Shown: positions 27,165 through 35,572 of the stretch, one piece after another
Layout: every line of letters begins with the position of its first letter
Numbering within the stretch: position 1 is the stretch's first letter
NCBI GenBank assembly: GCA_947039275.1
Contig: CAMQYL010000014.1
Span: 10,667-74,666, forward strand
Direction: 5' to 3'
Length of the DNA stretch: 64,000 nucleotides
From: Amulumruptor sp947039275
Lineage (GTDB): Bacteria; Bacteroidota; Bacteroidia; Bacteroidales; Muribaculaceae
Position numbers and translations under genes: made by a program
The notes under the pieces: model-generated
Told to the model about the DNA's origin: nothing
Database searches by the model: none
Seen by the model: only the letters and a program-made list of their open reading frames with translations

Positions 27165-29249
27165 TTATTTCAACGTCAACGCCACCCGCGTCCCTGCCTT
27201 GGCAGGTGTCCCCGCGGCAGGCACTGAAGCTATCACGCATCCTGTGCCGCTGTGGCTGACATTGTACCCGGCTGATTCAAGCGAGGCGATAGCGGAGCGC
27301 AGATCCATACCGATGACACTCGGCACATGCCCGGCGCGTGTCTCGCCCGACGGTGTGCGGAGCACACGCAGCTGTCCGCTGATGCCGAATGCGTCACGCA
27401 GCTGCTGGCGGCGGTCGTTGCCCACACCGGCTGCGAGCCTCGGCACATCGCCGTGGGGCTCCTCGGCATGATAGTCGGAGTTGTCACCGAGCATGCCGCG
27501 CGAATACATCTTCATGGCGATGTTGCGCATGATCTGCCCGGAGGTCAATGCGGCTCCGAGCCAGTTGACCTTGGGTGCGCAGGTCAGCACGATGCAACTG
27601 TATTTGGGCTTGTCGGCAGGGAAGTAGCCGCAGAAGGTCAGTCGTTTCTTCGAGGTGACATACTGACCGTTTTCGATCATGTACGATGTCCCAGTCTTGC
27701 CGGCAAGTGCTACATAATCGTTTTGCAGCGAGCGTCCAGTCCCGTGCTTGCCCCACACCACGCGCTTGAGCATGTCGCGGAGTATGGCTGCGTTTTCACG
27801 CGAGCAGATGCGGTCTTTGATATACGAAACAGGCAGCACGGAGTCTATGCCAAGCTCCTGGTTGATGAGCCGCTTGAACAGGCGCGGACGCACAAATGCG
27901 CCGTCGTTGGCTATAGCGTTGTAGAGCGCGAGGGTGTAGAGCGGCGGTATCTCGGTGGCGTAGCCGAAGCACTGACGCGACAGCACCAGTCTGCCTCCGC
28001 GGTTGGATGGCACGGAGTCGATGCGCGGCACTGTCTCGCCTGAGATACCGGTGTGCATCGGCTTGAGGAAACCGAGCTCTTTGATGCGCGAGTAGAATTC
28101 GCCCGGGTTGGCTTCGAAATGGCGGGTGATGATGCGTGTCATGGCGATGTTTGACGACTGCTCGAGCACTTCGCGCACTTTGAGCGATGTGGTGGCATGG
28201 CTGTCGGTTATGGGACGTCCCATATACATGCACTTACCGGTGGGTATCACCTCGTCAAGGTCGGTCACTACTCCTTCTTCAAGTGCTATCAGCATCGATA
28301 GGGTCTTGACCACCGAGCCTGGCTCATAGCCGAGCACGGCGCGGTTCATAGCCTCTATGTAGTTGCCCCCGAGGGGGTTCTTCTCCAAGTTGGATATCGC
28401 CTTGATATCGCCAGTCTCCACATCCATCAGCACCGCCACGCCCCAGTCAGCCTGTACGTATGACAGGATGGAGTTCAATTCGTTTTCCACGATGTCCTGC
28501 ATGTTGATGTCGATGGTGGTGACCACATCGTAGCCGGGGACGGCTTCGGTCTTTGCCCAGTTGACTATGCCGTGGGTCAGTGCCTTCTTCTCGGCTACGC
28601 CGGGCACTCCGTAGAGCAGGGAGTCGAGGGCGCGTTCGAGTCCGCTGATGCCGTGGACTTCGCTGCACTCGGCTGTCTGCCCGACCTTGCCGACGCTTCG
28701 GCGCGCCATGTCGCCGTAGGGGTTGGTGCGGCGGCGGGTGGTCTCGCTGTAGAGTCCGCTGCGGTTACGGCTCAGGTCGCCGAAAAAGGGCATCTGCTTG
28801 ACCTTCTGCACATCGGCATGTGACAGGTTGGCGAGCAGGCGGAAGCTGCGCGGACGCTTGTCCTTGGGCTTCGACAGCGGTTTGAGAAGCATGTCGCGCC
28901 ACTGCGTGGCTGTCTTGGGCGGAAACTCCTTGGCGAGGGCTGTGGCAAGCTCGCCTACATGCTTGCGCAGACTGTCCTCGGCAAACTGCTCTGTGCGGTA
29001 GTCGATGCGCAGGGTGTAGAAGTTGAGGTTGGTGGCAAGCACGCTGCCGTCGGCGGCGAGGATGTTGCCGCGTTCAGGATGGATGACGGTGCGCTTGTCA
29101 AGGATTTCCTTGGCTTTCTCGTTCCACTTCTCGGCGGTGAAAACCGACGTGTCCATCACCTTCGACATGATGGTGGCGGAGAAAAGCAATATCAACGCTA
29201 TGACCACGGCATAGCGGAGGAGGATGGTGCGTTTGCCTGACTTCTTCAT
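27165..29249 (-). CDS. ftsI: Septal peptidoglycan transpeptidase (class B PBP) with PASTA domain
   Basis: 694 aa class B penicillin-binding protein that crosslinks septal wall. One N-terminal membrane anchor (about 10-30), a dimerisation domain, then the transpeptidase: active-site serine in GYEPGSVVKT (S312, K315), the SSN motif in LEQSSNIAMTRI and KTGTS at about 525. The C-terminal ~70 residues form a PASTA repeat (VIGMDLRSAIASLESAGYN). Its ATG overlaps ftsL (ATGA). Confidence 0.94.
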   Translation of the reverse strand: MKKSGKRTILLRYAVVIALILLFSATIMSKVMDTSVFTAEKWNEKAKEILDKRTVIHPERGNILAADGSVLATNLNFYTLRIDYRTEQFAEDSLRKHVGELATALAKEFPPKTATQWRDMLLKPLSKPKDKRPRSFRLLANLSHADVQKVKQMPFFGDLSRNRSGLYSETTRRRTNPYGDMARRSVGKVGQTAECSEVHGISGLERALDSLLYGVPGVAEKKALTHGIVNWAKTEAVPGYDVVTTIDINMQDIVENELNSILSYVQADWGVAVLMDVETGDIKAISNLEKNPLGGNYIEAMNRAVLGYEPGSVVKTLSMLIALEEGVVTDLDEVIPTGKCMYMGRPITDSHATTSLKVREVLEQSSNIAMTRIITRHFEANPGEFYSRIKELGFLKPMHTGISGETVPRIDSVPSNRGGRLVLSRQCFGYATEIPPLYTLALYNAIANDGAFVRPRLFKRLINQELGIDSVLPVSYIKDRICSRENAAILRDMLKRVVWGKHGTGRSLQNDYVALAGKTGTSYMIENGQYVTSKKRLTFCGYFPADKPKYSCIVLTCAPKVNWLGAALTSGQIMRNIAMKMYSRGMLGDNSDYHAEEPHGDVPRLAAGVGNDRRQQLRDAFGISGQLRVLRTPSGETRAGHVPSVIGMDLRSAIASLESAGYNVSHSGTGCVIASVPAAGTPAKAGTRVALTLK

Positions 29250-29599
29250 CGGTCTTCGGTTATCTTGAATGGTGGACGGGTCTGTACACTAAGCCCCAGG
29301 TCGAGGCTGTCGATGAGGGTCTGCATGGCGCTTTCGCGTGTGCGGCTCATGTAGACGCTCTTGGCGCGGATGCGCTCGGTCTTGACCAGCTCCAGTTCCT
29401 TGTTGAGGGCGCGGATCTCCTCCATGGAGGTCTGGCAGTAGTATTTGTTGGTGATATAGAGCAGCAGAAACAGCACCACCAGCGCAGTGATGCCCCAGTG
29501 GCGGCGGAAAAATTCCGCACTGATGACCTGGCCGTGGGTCACACGGCGCACGTAGCCCAGAGGGGTGGTATATGATGGCTGACCGTCTTTCTGCGACAT
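29246..29599 (-). CDS. ftsL: FtsL-like cell division protein
   Basis: 117 aa bitopic protein: a short cytoplasmic N-terminus, one membrane helix (WGITALVVLFLLLYI) and a periplasmic coiled coil rich in Glu/Lys/Leu. Sequence similarity within FtsL is poor; the call relies on topology and position between rsmH and ftsI. I start at MSQKDGQPSYTTP (29599); the longer open frame overlaps rsmH out of frame. Confidence 0.78.
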   Translation of the reverse strand: MSQKDGQPSYTTPLGYVRRVTHGQVISAEFFRRHWGITALVVLFLLLYITNKYYCQTSMEEIRALNKELELVKTERIRAKSVYMSRTRESAMQTLIDSLDLGLSVQTRPPFKITEDR

Positions 29600-29655
29600 T
29601 GCTGCTGATGGATGAATCTGTTTATCGTGATGCTGGATGTTGGGTAATGAGATGG

Positions 29656-30573
29656 TTAATCCATGTCGACGCGCTCGGCTACGCGGAGCTTGGCTGAGCG
29701 ACTGCGCGGGTTGGCTGCCACTTCCTCCTCCGAGGCGGTGATGGGCTTGGATGTGATGAGTTTCCACGGGGTGCGGCGGCGGCCATAGAAGTCCACGTCG
29801 TCTTTACCCTCAACGTTGCCGGTGCGCATGAAGTTCTTGACCATGCGGTCTTCGAGGCTGTGGTAGGTGATGATGGCGAGGCGGCTGCCGGGGCGGGTCA
29901 CCTTGAGGGTGGAGTCAAGCAGGCTGCGCAGAGCGCCCATCTCGTCGTTGACTTCGATGCGGAGTGCCTGGAACACGCATGCCAGGTCTTTCTTCTCCCT
30001 CTTGGGGTTCATCATCGGCGACACGACATCGAGCAGATCCTGCACGGTGACAAACGGCGCGTTCTGACGGGCTCGGTCTATGGCACGCGCTATGCGCGGA
30101 GCGTCCTTAAGCTCTCCGTAGAGCCGCAAGATGTCGGTCAGACGCTCGGTGGTGGCGGTATTGAGCAGTTCGGCTGCCGACAGGGCTGCCGCCTGGTTCA
30201 TACGCATGTCAAGCGGACCGTCAGCACGGAACGAGAAACCCCTCTCGGCGGCATCGAAGTGATGAAACGACACGCCCAAATCTCCAAGCAGACCGTCCAC
30301 CCACTCCACGCCCTCATAGCGGAGGTAGTTGGTCAGATAGCGGAAGTTGCCGTGGATCATCGTCAGCCTGTCGTCGGCAGGGGCGTTGGCTATCGCCTCG
30401 GCGTCCTGGTCGAAGGCGCAGAGCCGTCCCGACGGCGACAGCAGCCCGAGGATGGCGCGGGAATGCCCTCCGCCACCGAAAGTCACATCGACATACGTCC
30501 CGTCAGGTCTGATATTCAGCCCTTCAAGTGCCTGCGGCAGCAGTGCCGGTATATGGTAAGGAACGTCGGTCAT
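29656..30573 (-). CDS. rsmH: 16S rRNA (cytosine-1402-N4)-methyltransferase
   Basis: 305 aa SAM-dependent methyltransferase (MraW). YVDVTFGGGGHSRAIL is the SAM-binding motif, LLGDLGVSFHHFDAAERGFS the family block, and ALRIEVNDEMGAL the C-terminal signature. First gene of the dcw cluster here. mraZ, which often precedes it, is absent; an R1 repeat and a terminase lie upstream instead. Confidence 0.96.
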   Translation of the reverse strand: MTDVPYHIPALLPQALEGLNIRPDGTYVDVTFGGGGHSRAILGLLSPSGRLCAFDQDAEAIANAPADDRLTMIHGNFRYLTNYLRYEGVEWVDGLLGDLGVSFHHFDAAERGFSFRADGPLDMRMNQAAALSAAELLNTATTERLTDILRLYGELKDAPRIARAIDRARQNAPFVTVQDLLDVVSPMMNPKREKKDLACVFQALRIEVNDEMGALRSLLDSTLKVTRPGSRLAIITYHSLEDRMVKNFMRTGNVEGKDDVDFYGRRRTPWKLITSKPITASEEEVAANPRSRSAKLRVAERVDMD

Positions 30574-30629
30574 GATGCGTCTGCGATGGGTTAAAATTGT
30601 GGTTATCGGATATAGTACCTTGGAGTTGG

Positions 30630-30637
30630 TAAAGTTA
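30630..30637 (-). promoter_or_regulatory. Possible promoter of the dcw cluster
   Basis: Reads TAACTTTA on the minus strand, one mismatch from TAnnTTTG, 57 bp upstream of rsmH. The best match I can find in this spacer. Confidence 0.4.
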
Positions 30638-30814
30638 CGAAGTTTTTCAAAGAATTTACGAAACTAAACTCAATTATTTTTCAACATTTTTATCCAAATT
30701 ATCAACCGCCGCCCCGCGGCACACTCAACCGTCTGTCAATCAACACCAACCCACCCCTCCCCTCGGTATTTACATTTGCAAATATATCCAGGGGTGTTGC
30801 AAGCCCGCAATATT

Positions 30815-30897
30815 GTAGGGACATGCCGTGGCATGTCCGCCACGTACACAAAAAATGCCATCTCCTGGGACGCGGACATGCCACGGCATGTCCCTAC
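30815..30897. repeat. R1 palindromic repeat, complete element
   Basis: Left arm has the G-type palindrome and right arm the C-type (its exact complement), so the whole element is a perfect inverted repeat at both ends. It lies in the 381-bp space between rsmH and the terminase gene; the rest holds only AT-rich promoter-like sequence. Confidence 0.92.
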
Positions 30898-30954
30898 ACG
30901 CTGCTGAATTTGAAATACTCCCACACTCTCCTCCTCGGATCACCCTTCTGATGG

Positions 30955-32832
30955 TCAATACACCCGCGAGGCGAGCTGGGCGAGGGAGCGGTCGGTCTCG
31001 AACGCCCAGGGGTCGGAACGGATGACGTAGAGCCCGATGGCGCGGGTCATCAGGATGTCGTCGTGGTAGCCGCGGCGCGCGCCGTAGCTGCCGGTGGCGC
31101 GCCGCTCGTAGGTGAGCAGTTCGTTGCATGCCTCGCCGTCGCGCTCGATATAGGTGCCGTCACGCACCTCGGCTATGAGGGTGGTGATGACGAGCTGCTT
31201 GGTAGCCATGTTGGTGTGGAAACCGATGCGGCTCTCCATGTTCTGACGGGCTGCCTCGCGCACACGGCGGCGGTAGATGCGAGGATACTCCATGTTGACG
31301 CGCTCGAGCAGATAAAGCGCCTGTCCGCCGGACGACACGTCCTGCTCATAGCTGTTGCTCTCCACCACAAGGAGGGCTTCGCAGTAGTAGCGCGCCAGTT
31401 GCAACGCCTTCTCTGCCAGCAGGTCATGGTCGATGTGACCGCGCCACTGCGCCACGATCTCCGGCACGTGGGTACGGCTGTCGGTCTTGAGCACGGCTAT
31501 TACGGAGTAGTCTGACGTGTCGGAGCGGCCACCGACATCCACTACTGCCACATACGACACGTCGGGGTCGTCGGGCTGCGGACGCTCCCATATCTTGAGC
31601 GCACCGCGCGGGTCGGCGATGATGCGGACATCTCCGTGGTGCGGAGCAGCCACCAAGGGCGCGGCTATCTCACCGACAAGCAGGGGATTGCGGCAGCCCT
31701 CGCGCAGACGCTCCACAGCCTCGCGGCAGAACACGTCATTGCCGGTGTTGACAAACGCCTCGATGTCGTCCGAGGGATACTCTGCCATCATGGCTCGGTG
31801 TGACGACATCTCCCTGCGCTTGGCGTGGTACCACGCTATCTGCCCCAGCGTCAGCCCCATATCTTCCCACAGGTGCATCTCGTAACCGTCCATCTGGCGG
31901 ATGACGCGCTCCTTGGCGTCGTCATCGGCTAGGGGCAGCTCATAGATCTCGATCTCATACCATGGCACGAACACCGGCCTGTAGGCACTCTCGCCAGCCT
32001 TGGCGCGCAGCCACTCGGTGTGGAAATAGTTGCCCACACCGTTGGCTGTGCTCTCCAAGGCTATGACGGTCAGCGGCTGGAGGGGTATGCCGGAGCACAC
32101 GGAGCGTATGAAGTCCTCGGGCGAACGCTGGTTGGTGTCGCGCCAGAACGCCACCTCGCTCAGGTGAGCCATGGCGATGTCGTTGCCGCGCGCCGCCTCC
32201 TGGCTCTCGCACGACCCGAGGGTCACGCGGCACTCGCGCCCGGAGATGACACGCGTGTTGAGACTCCTCTCGTAGCTGTTGAATTGCGGAGGCTCGTCAT
32301 ACGCCCAATAGTTGGTGGGATAGTTGCGGAGCATGCGCGAATACATGCCGCGGATGGCAGCGGAGGTGTCTTTGACATGGGCGCAGATAAACGAATGCCA
32401 GTTCTCGCGGTGCATGATCTGTATCCACGCCATATACATCTGTATCAGCGTGGAGCCGCCCCACTGGCGCGCCTTGAGCATGATGATGCGTATAGGCTCG
32501 CCCTTGCGGCGCTGCTCCTCCATCGCGACAAGAGCCTTGCGCTGCGGACGGTTAAGCACAAACGGCACATACGTCCCGGTCTGCTTGTCGCGTATCTGGA
32601 CGCATGTGCGGCACCAGAACGCGAAGTCATGGCGCATGCGCGCTCGGTTGCTCACGTCAGTCGAGGTGCTGGCGCGCCACTCGGGGTCGGCAAACACCTC
32701 ATCGGGCATATCTTCGGCGCGGGCACGGAGCCCCTCGTTCTCGCGGTCTATGCGGCGGGTGCGGTCCTCGGCTATCATCTCGCGGATGCGCTGCGGCGTC
32801 AGCACCTCCGCCCCTCCATTCATCTCCTCCAT
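30955..32832 (-). CDS. Orphan phage-type terminase large subunit
   Basis: 625 aa with both TerL activities recognisable. ATPase: Walker A-like KARQWGGST (120-128) and Walker B-like AMAHLSEVAFW (220-230, catalytic E226). RNase-H-like nuclease: VVDVGGRSDTSDYSVIAVL, LVVESNSYEQD and GYHDDILMTRA. These acidic residues are all present, so the protein looks intact. No portal, capsid or small terminase genes are nearby; only a broken integrase follows. Either a phage remnant or a domesticated packaging motor. Confidence 0.85.
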   Translation of the reverse strand: MEEMNGGAEVLTPQRIREMIAEDRTRRIDRENEGLRARAEDMPDEVFADPEWRASTSTDVSNRARMRHDFAFWCRTCVQIRDKQTGTYVPFVLNRPQRKALVAMEEQRRKGEPIRIIMLKARQWGGSTLIQMYMAWIQIMHRENWHSFICAHVKDTSAAIRGMYSRMLRNYPTNYWAYDEPPQFNSYERSLNTRVISGRECRVTLGSCESQEAARGNDIAMAHLSEVAFWRDTNQRSPEDFIRSVCSGIPLQPLTVIALESTANGVGNYFHTEWLRAKAGESAYRPVFVPWYEIEIYELPLADDDAKERVIRQMDGYEMHLWEDMGLTLGQIAWYHAKRREMSSHRAMMAEYPSDDIEAFVNTGNDVFCREAVERLREGCRNPLLVGEIAAPLVAAPHHGDVRIIADPRGALKIWERPQPDDPDVSYVAVVDVGGRSDTSDYSVIAVLKTDSRTHVPEIVAQWRGHIDHDLLAEKALQLARYYCEALLVVESNSYEQDVSSGGQALYLLERVNMEYPRIYRRRVREAARQNMESRIGFHTNMATKQLVITTLIAEVRDGTYIERDGEACNELLTYERRATGSYGARRGYHDDILMTRAIGLYVIRSDPWAFETDRSLAQLASRVY

Positions 32833-32917
32833 ATCGGCAATCAGTATTAGTGTAACTTCTACCGCAAAATTACCCTCGCCCTCCCCTCTCCCTCATGCGA
32901 AAACGTCAGCACCATCT

Positions 32918-33003
32918 GTAGGGACATGCCGTGGCATGTCCGCATCCCAGGCGGTCACATTTCGCCAATTTGTAGGGACGCGGCGTGCCGCGTCATCAAA
33001 CGC
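32918..33003. repeat. R1 arm followed directly by R2 arm
   Basis: 32918-32943 is an R1 left arm (GTAGGGACATGCCGTGG...). 32972-33003 is an R2 left arm (GTAGGGACGCGGCGTGCC, then GCGTC). Both are in the same orientation, without their usual inverted partners. It looks like a recombinant or nested insertion. Confidence 0.85.
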
Positions 33004-33019
33004 AACACGCATCGCCAAA

Positions 33020-33276
33020 GCCTGAAAAGGCGCGGCATAGCCGCGGCGCGAGCAATAGCCACATGCAAGCAGACCGTCAGGTCTGCGCGGCTTGTGGTCA
33101 GATGCCATCCCACCATATTCCGGCGGCGTTAGCTGCCGGGGCAAAACCATAGACGACTGCCCCGGCAGCTAACGCCGCCGGATTGATTTTCCTTCCGTTT
33201 TCCACAAGCTGCACAAGCCTAAAGGCTTGCTTGCATGTGGCTACTGCTCCCCTCGCGGCTAACACCGCGAGCGATA
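33020..33276. repeat. Cluster of nested hairpins
   Basis: The core is a perfect 25-bp inverted repeat (33119-33143 with 33158-33182, 14-nt loop, GC-rich). A wider pair surrounds it: GCAATAGCCACATGCAAGC (33052-33070) and its near-perfect complement (33229-33247). Smaller stems include GCAGACC/GGTCTGC (33069-33086) and TCGCGG/CCGCGA (33254-33271). No gene in this 452-bp space between terminase and integrase. Confidence 0.85.
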
Positions 33277-33284
33277 AAACCCCT

Positions 33285-34208
33285 TCACAGGTGCATGAAG
33301 CGGTCGAGGCGCGCCATGCAGCGGCGTTTCTGGTCGAGGTTGGGGTGCACATAAAGATTCATCGTGGTCGACACGCTGGAGTGCCCGAGGATGACGCTGA
33401 CGGTCTTGTAGTCACACTGCTCCTCTATGCACCGCGTGGCAAACGTGTGGCGCAGCCCGTGGAACACAATCTGTGGGATGCCGAGCCGCTTGAGCAGCCT
33501 GACGAACACGTCACGGTATGACCGCGGTTCCTTGGGTCGGATGCCGTCACCGACCACATAGCAGCTGCCGCACTGCTGCTGCGCCCTGACGCTCCGCAAC
33601 GCATTGAGCAGAATCGGCGAGACCGGTATGTCACGGTTGGATGTGCGCGTCTTGGGAGTGGATACATAACGCTCGGTGACGCTGGTCTCGCAATTATATA
33701 TGCGCCCCACAGTGCCCCTGACCGATATGACACGGTGGGTCATGTCCACCTGCTGCCAGCGCAGGGCACACACCTCGCCGATGCGCAGCCCCGTGCACAG
33801 AGCCAGCATGACACCTATATTCTGCGTCGTTGGATGCTCCGACAGCTCCCTCAGCAACTTGCGGTGGTGTGTCCGCGACAGCACCGGCAGCTGCCGGCTC
33901 GCCGTCTCGGTGGGATACACCACATCCCACGGCTCGAATCTGAATATGCCGTGCTTGGCACCGAATTTCGCCACCGATTTCAGCACCGCCATCATGTCCT
34001 GCACCGTCTTGCGGCTGAGTCCATCCCTTAGCCTGTCAAATACAAACTGCTGTGCGTCATCCTCCGTAATCATCTCGGCATCGCCGAACGCGGGCAGCAG
34101 GTGCGTCTTGAGTATCAGCGTATAGGCACAGTAAGTCTAATACTTGACCACATCGCGCTTGCTCTCTTTCCACAGCGCAGCCACCTCATAAAATCTCTTG
34201 TTACTCAT
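33285..34208 (-). pseudogene. Tyrosine integrase interrupted by an in-frame amber codon
   Basis: Reading from ATG 34208 the frame gives MSNKRFYEVAALWKESKRD..., meets TAG at 34139-34137 (codon 24), then continues without a shift through CAYTLILKTHLLPAFGD to the end (307 codons). The catalytic domain is intact: GLRIGEVCALRW (R), TPKTRTSNRDIPV (K), HGLRHTFATRC (HxxR), GHSSVSTTMNLYVH (H and nucleophile Y). In related integrases a serine (KxSTY) occupies the stop position, so a single C-to-A change would explain it. A shorter product could start at the Met at 34073, lacking most of the arm-binding region. Confidence 0.8.
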
Positions 34209-34285
34209 ATCCACAAAAAAATTAAAAAGTTCCCTGCGAAAATATCCCTTTTCCCCCAAAAACGCACATCCCACCCCACTCTAAA

Positions 34286-34400
34286 GCCACGTCGGAGACG
34301 TGGCCTTCCCGTTCAGCGCTGCGTATCAGCCGAAGGTATTGCATGACCCATCAAATGTGGTCATGACACCTATTGATGTAGGGACATGCCATGGCATCTC
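34286..34400. repeat. R4 hairpin fragment and a single decayed R1 arm
   Basis: 34286-34304 is GCCACGTC-gga-GACGTGGC, the R4 first stem with compensated changes. 34378-34400 is one R1 arm in which the inner half has drifted (GGCATCTC instead of GGCATGTC). Confidence 0.75.
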
Positions 34401-34512
34401 CGCATCCACAGTCCGAAGTTTAAAGGCTGTTTTCGGAAGCGGCATATAGAATATGTCGGCTAAAAATTGGCTAAAAATTGTCGGTATATTTGAAAATATG
34501 TGAATTTGTTTA

Positions 34513-34520
34513 TAATTTTG
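34513..34520 (+). promoter_or_regulatory. Orphan promoter -7 element
   Basis: TAATTTTG matches TAnnTTTG. No well-supported gene follows within 400 bp; a small open frame and a structured region do. Confidence 0.55.
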
Positions 34521-34522
34521 CA

Positions 34523-34702
34523 ATGTCGGTTAGCCCAGAGGGGCAGACCGTAATTACATACATAAAGAACGTTTCATGGCGTTTGTCTTCTACCCTTAAA
34601 ATTCTCGCAAAATTTCAAGACAGAGAAGATGAAGCAACTAAAGAACCGTTCGCGCTGAGTGTTGGATTATTCCAGTCTCTGGCTGCCATGTCTGCCCCTT
34701 GA
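34523..34702 (+). CDS. Possible small protein of unknown function
   Basis: 59-codon frame starting MSVSPEGQTVITYIK, beginning only 3 bp after a good promoter -7 match, so the message would be almost leaderless. I recognise no family and see no signal peptide or membrane segment. It may instead be part of a non-coding transcript. Weak. Confidence 0.2.
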   Translation: MSVSPEGQTVITYIKNVSWRLSSTLKILAKFQDREDEATKEPFALSVGLFQSLAAMSAP

Positions 34703-34846
34703 AAAAAGGCGCAGCATCGCAGGTATATAGAGGCGTATTCCATACTTCAAGGCGTGGGCTGACTGACGTTGCTTATCCTCTGTCGATGGCAATGCGAGAA
34801 GCCTTAAGGGTAGGATAAGCAAAATGATGCAGATCCCGCCTTTTTT
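34702..34846. other. Structured intergenic region with nested inverted repeats
   Basis: AAAAAAGGCG (34702-34711) is the exact complement of CGCCTTTTTT (34837-34846). Inside, GCTTATCCT (about 34770) pairs with AGGATAAGC (about 34812), and there is a CCTTAAGG palindrome. It could be a non-coding RNA ending at the T-run or a small mobile-element remnant. The remainder of the 741-bp stretch 34209-34949 shows no gene. Confidence 0.4.
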
Positions 34847-34949
34847 GTGTATGTACATGTCGTAACCACCATTTCTACACGCATGCGGTGAGGGATCGGC
34901 CGCACACCCCCAAAGTTGCCCCCGACACATATACAGGGAGAGACCAATC

Positions 34950-35483
34950 ATGAAACACAGAACGATCCTATTACTCGCAGCGAGCGTAGCGCTGTCGTGC
35001 ATGACGACGGCACACGCCCAGAAAAAAGACCCCAACCCGAAGAAGTTTGAGAGAGCGCAGGCACGAAAAATAGAACCCGAAGTACGCACTTTCGTGACTC
35101 CGCAAATCTTCGACATGAAGATGCTCAGCAACACCCGCGAGACTTACGGTCCCTACTATTTCCCCCTTGACCAAGCCATCGGGAACACTCTGATCGGGGA
35201 AATCCGCAACGATGAGATGCGCGCCCTCTACCGTGCCTGTCAGGAAGCCGATGCCGATGCGATAATAGAGCCGCTGTTTGACTCCTATACCTATGAGAAG
35301 GATGCAAAAATGCTCATTGTGGAACTTTCGGGATACCCTGTCAAGTATGTCAATTTCCGTCCTGCATCCAAATCCGAAATCGACATGATAGGGGTGGTAT
35401 ATCCCACGGCAAAGACCTCGGTATCTGTTTCGTCGGACAACGCTTCGGATGACAAGCAGAAGAACACTGGCATCACCAAATAA
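34950..35483 (+). CDS. Secreted protein of unknown function
   Basis: 177 aa with an N-terminal signal peptide (HRTILLLAASVALSCMTTAH, cleavage near AHA-Q). I do not recognise the mature protein; it has Lys/Arg-rich stretches, then YYFPLDQAIGNTLIGEIR and a segment ACQEADADAIIEPLFD that resembles parts of periplasmic Bacteroidales hypothetical proteins. The Ser/Asp/Lys-rich C-terminus looks disordered. First of three secreted proteins in a row on the plus strand. Confidence 0.7.
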   Translation: MKHRTILLLAASVALSCMTTAHAQKKDPNPKKFERAQARKIEPEVRTFVTPQIFDMKMLSNTRETYGPYYFPLDQAIGNTLIGEIRNDEMRALYRACQEADADAIIEPLFDSYTYEKDAKMLIVELSGYPVKYVNFRPASKSEIDMIGVVYPTAKTSVSVSSDNASDDKQKNTGITK

Positions 35484-35572
35484 ACACGTTCGTCTTTAAA
35501 TTCAATAATTTCCACCAATCAAACCCGTGTACGGATTCGGACGTCCGTGCACCACTAACCAACACTTTTCTT

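Noticed and set aside
33120..33182. The 25-bp hairpin as a simple transcription terminator
   Set aside because: No T-run follows on either strand and the stem is much longer than usual; it belongs to a larger nested structure.
30955..34208. Terminase plus integrase as a complete prophage
   Set aside because: No capsid, portal, tail, replication or lysis genes are present between 30.6 and 35 kb.
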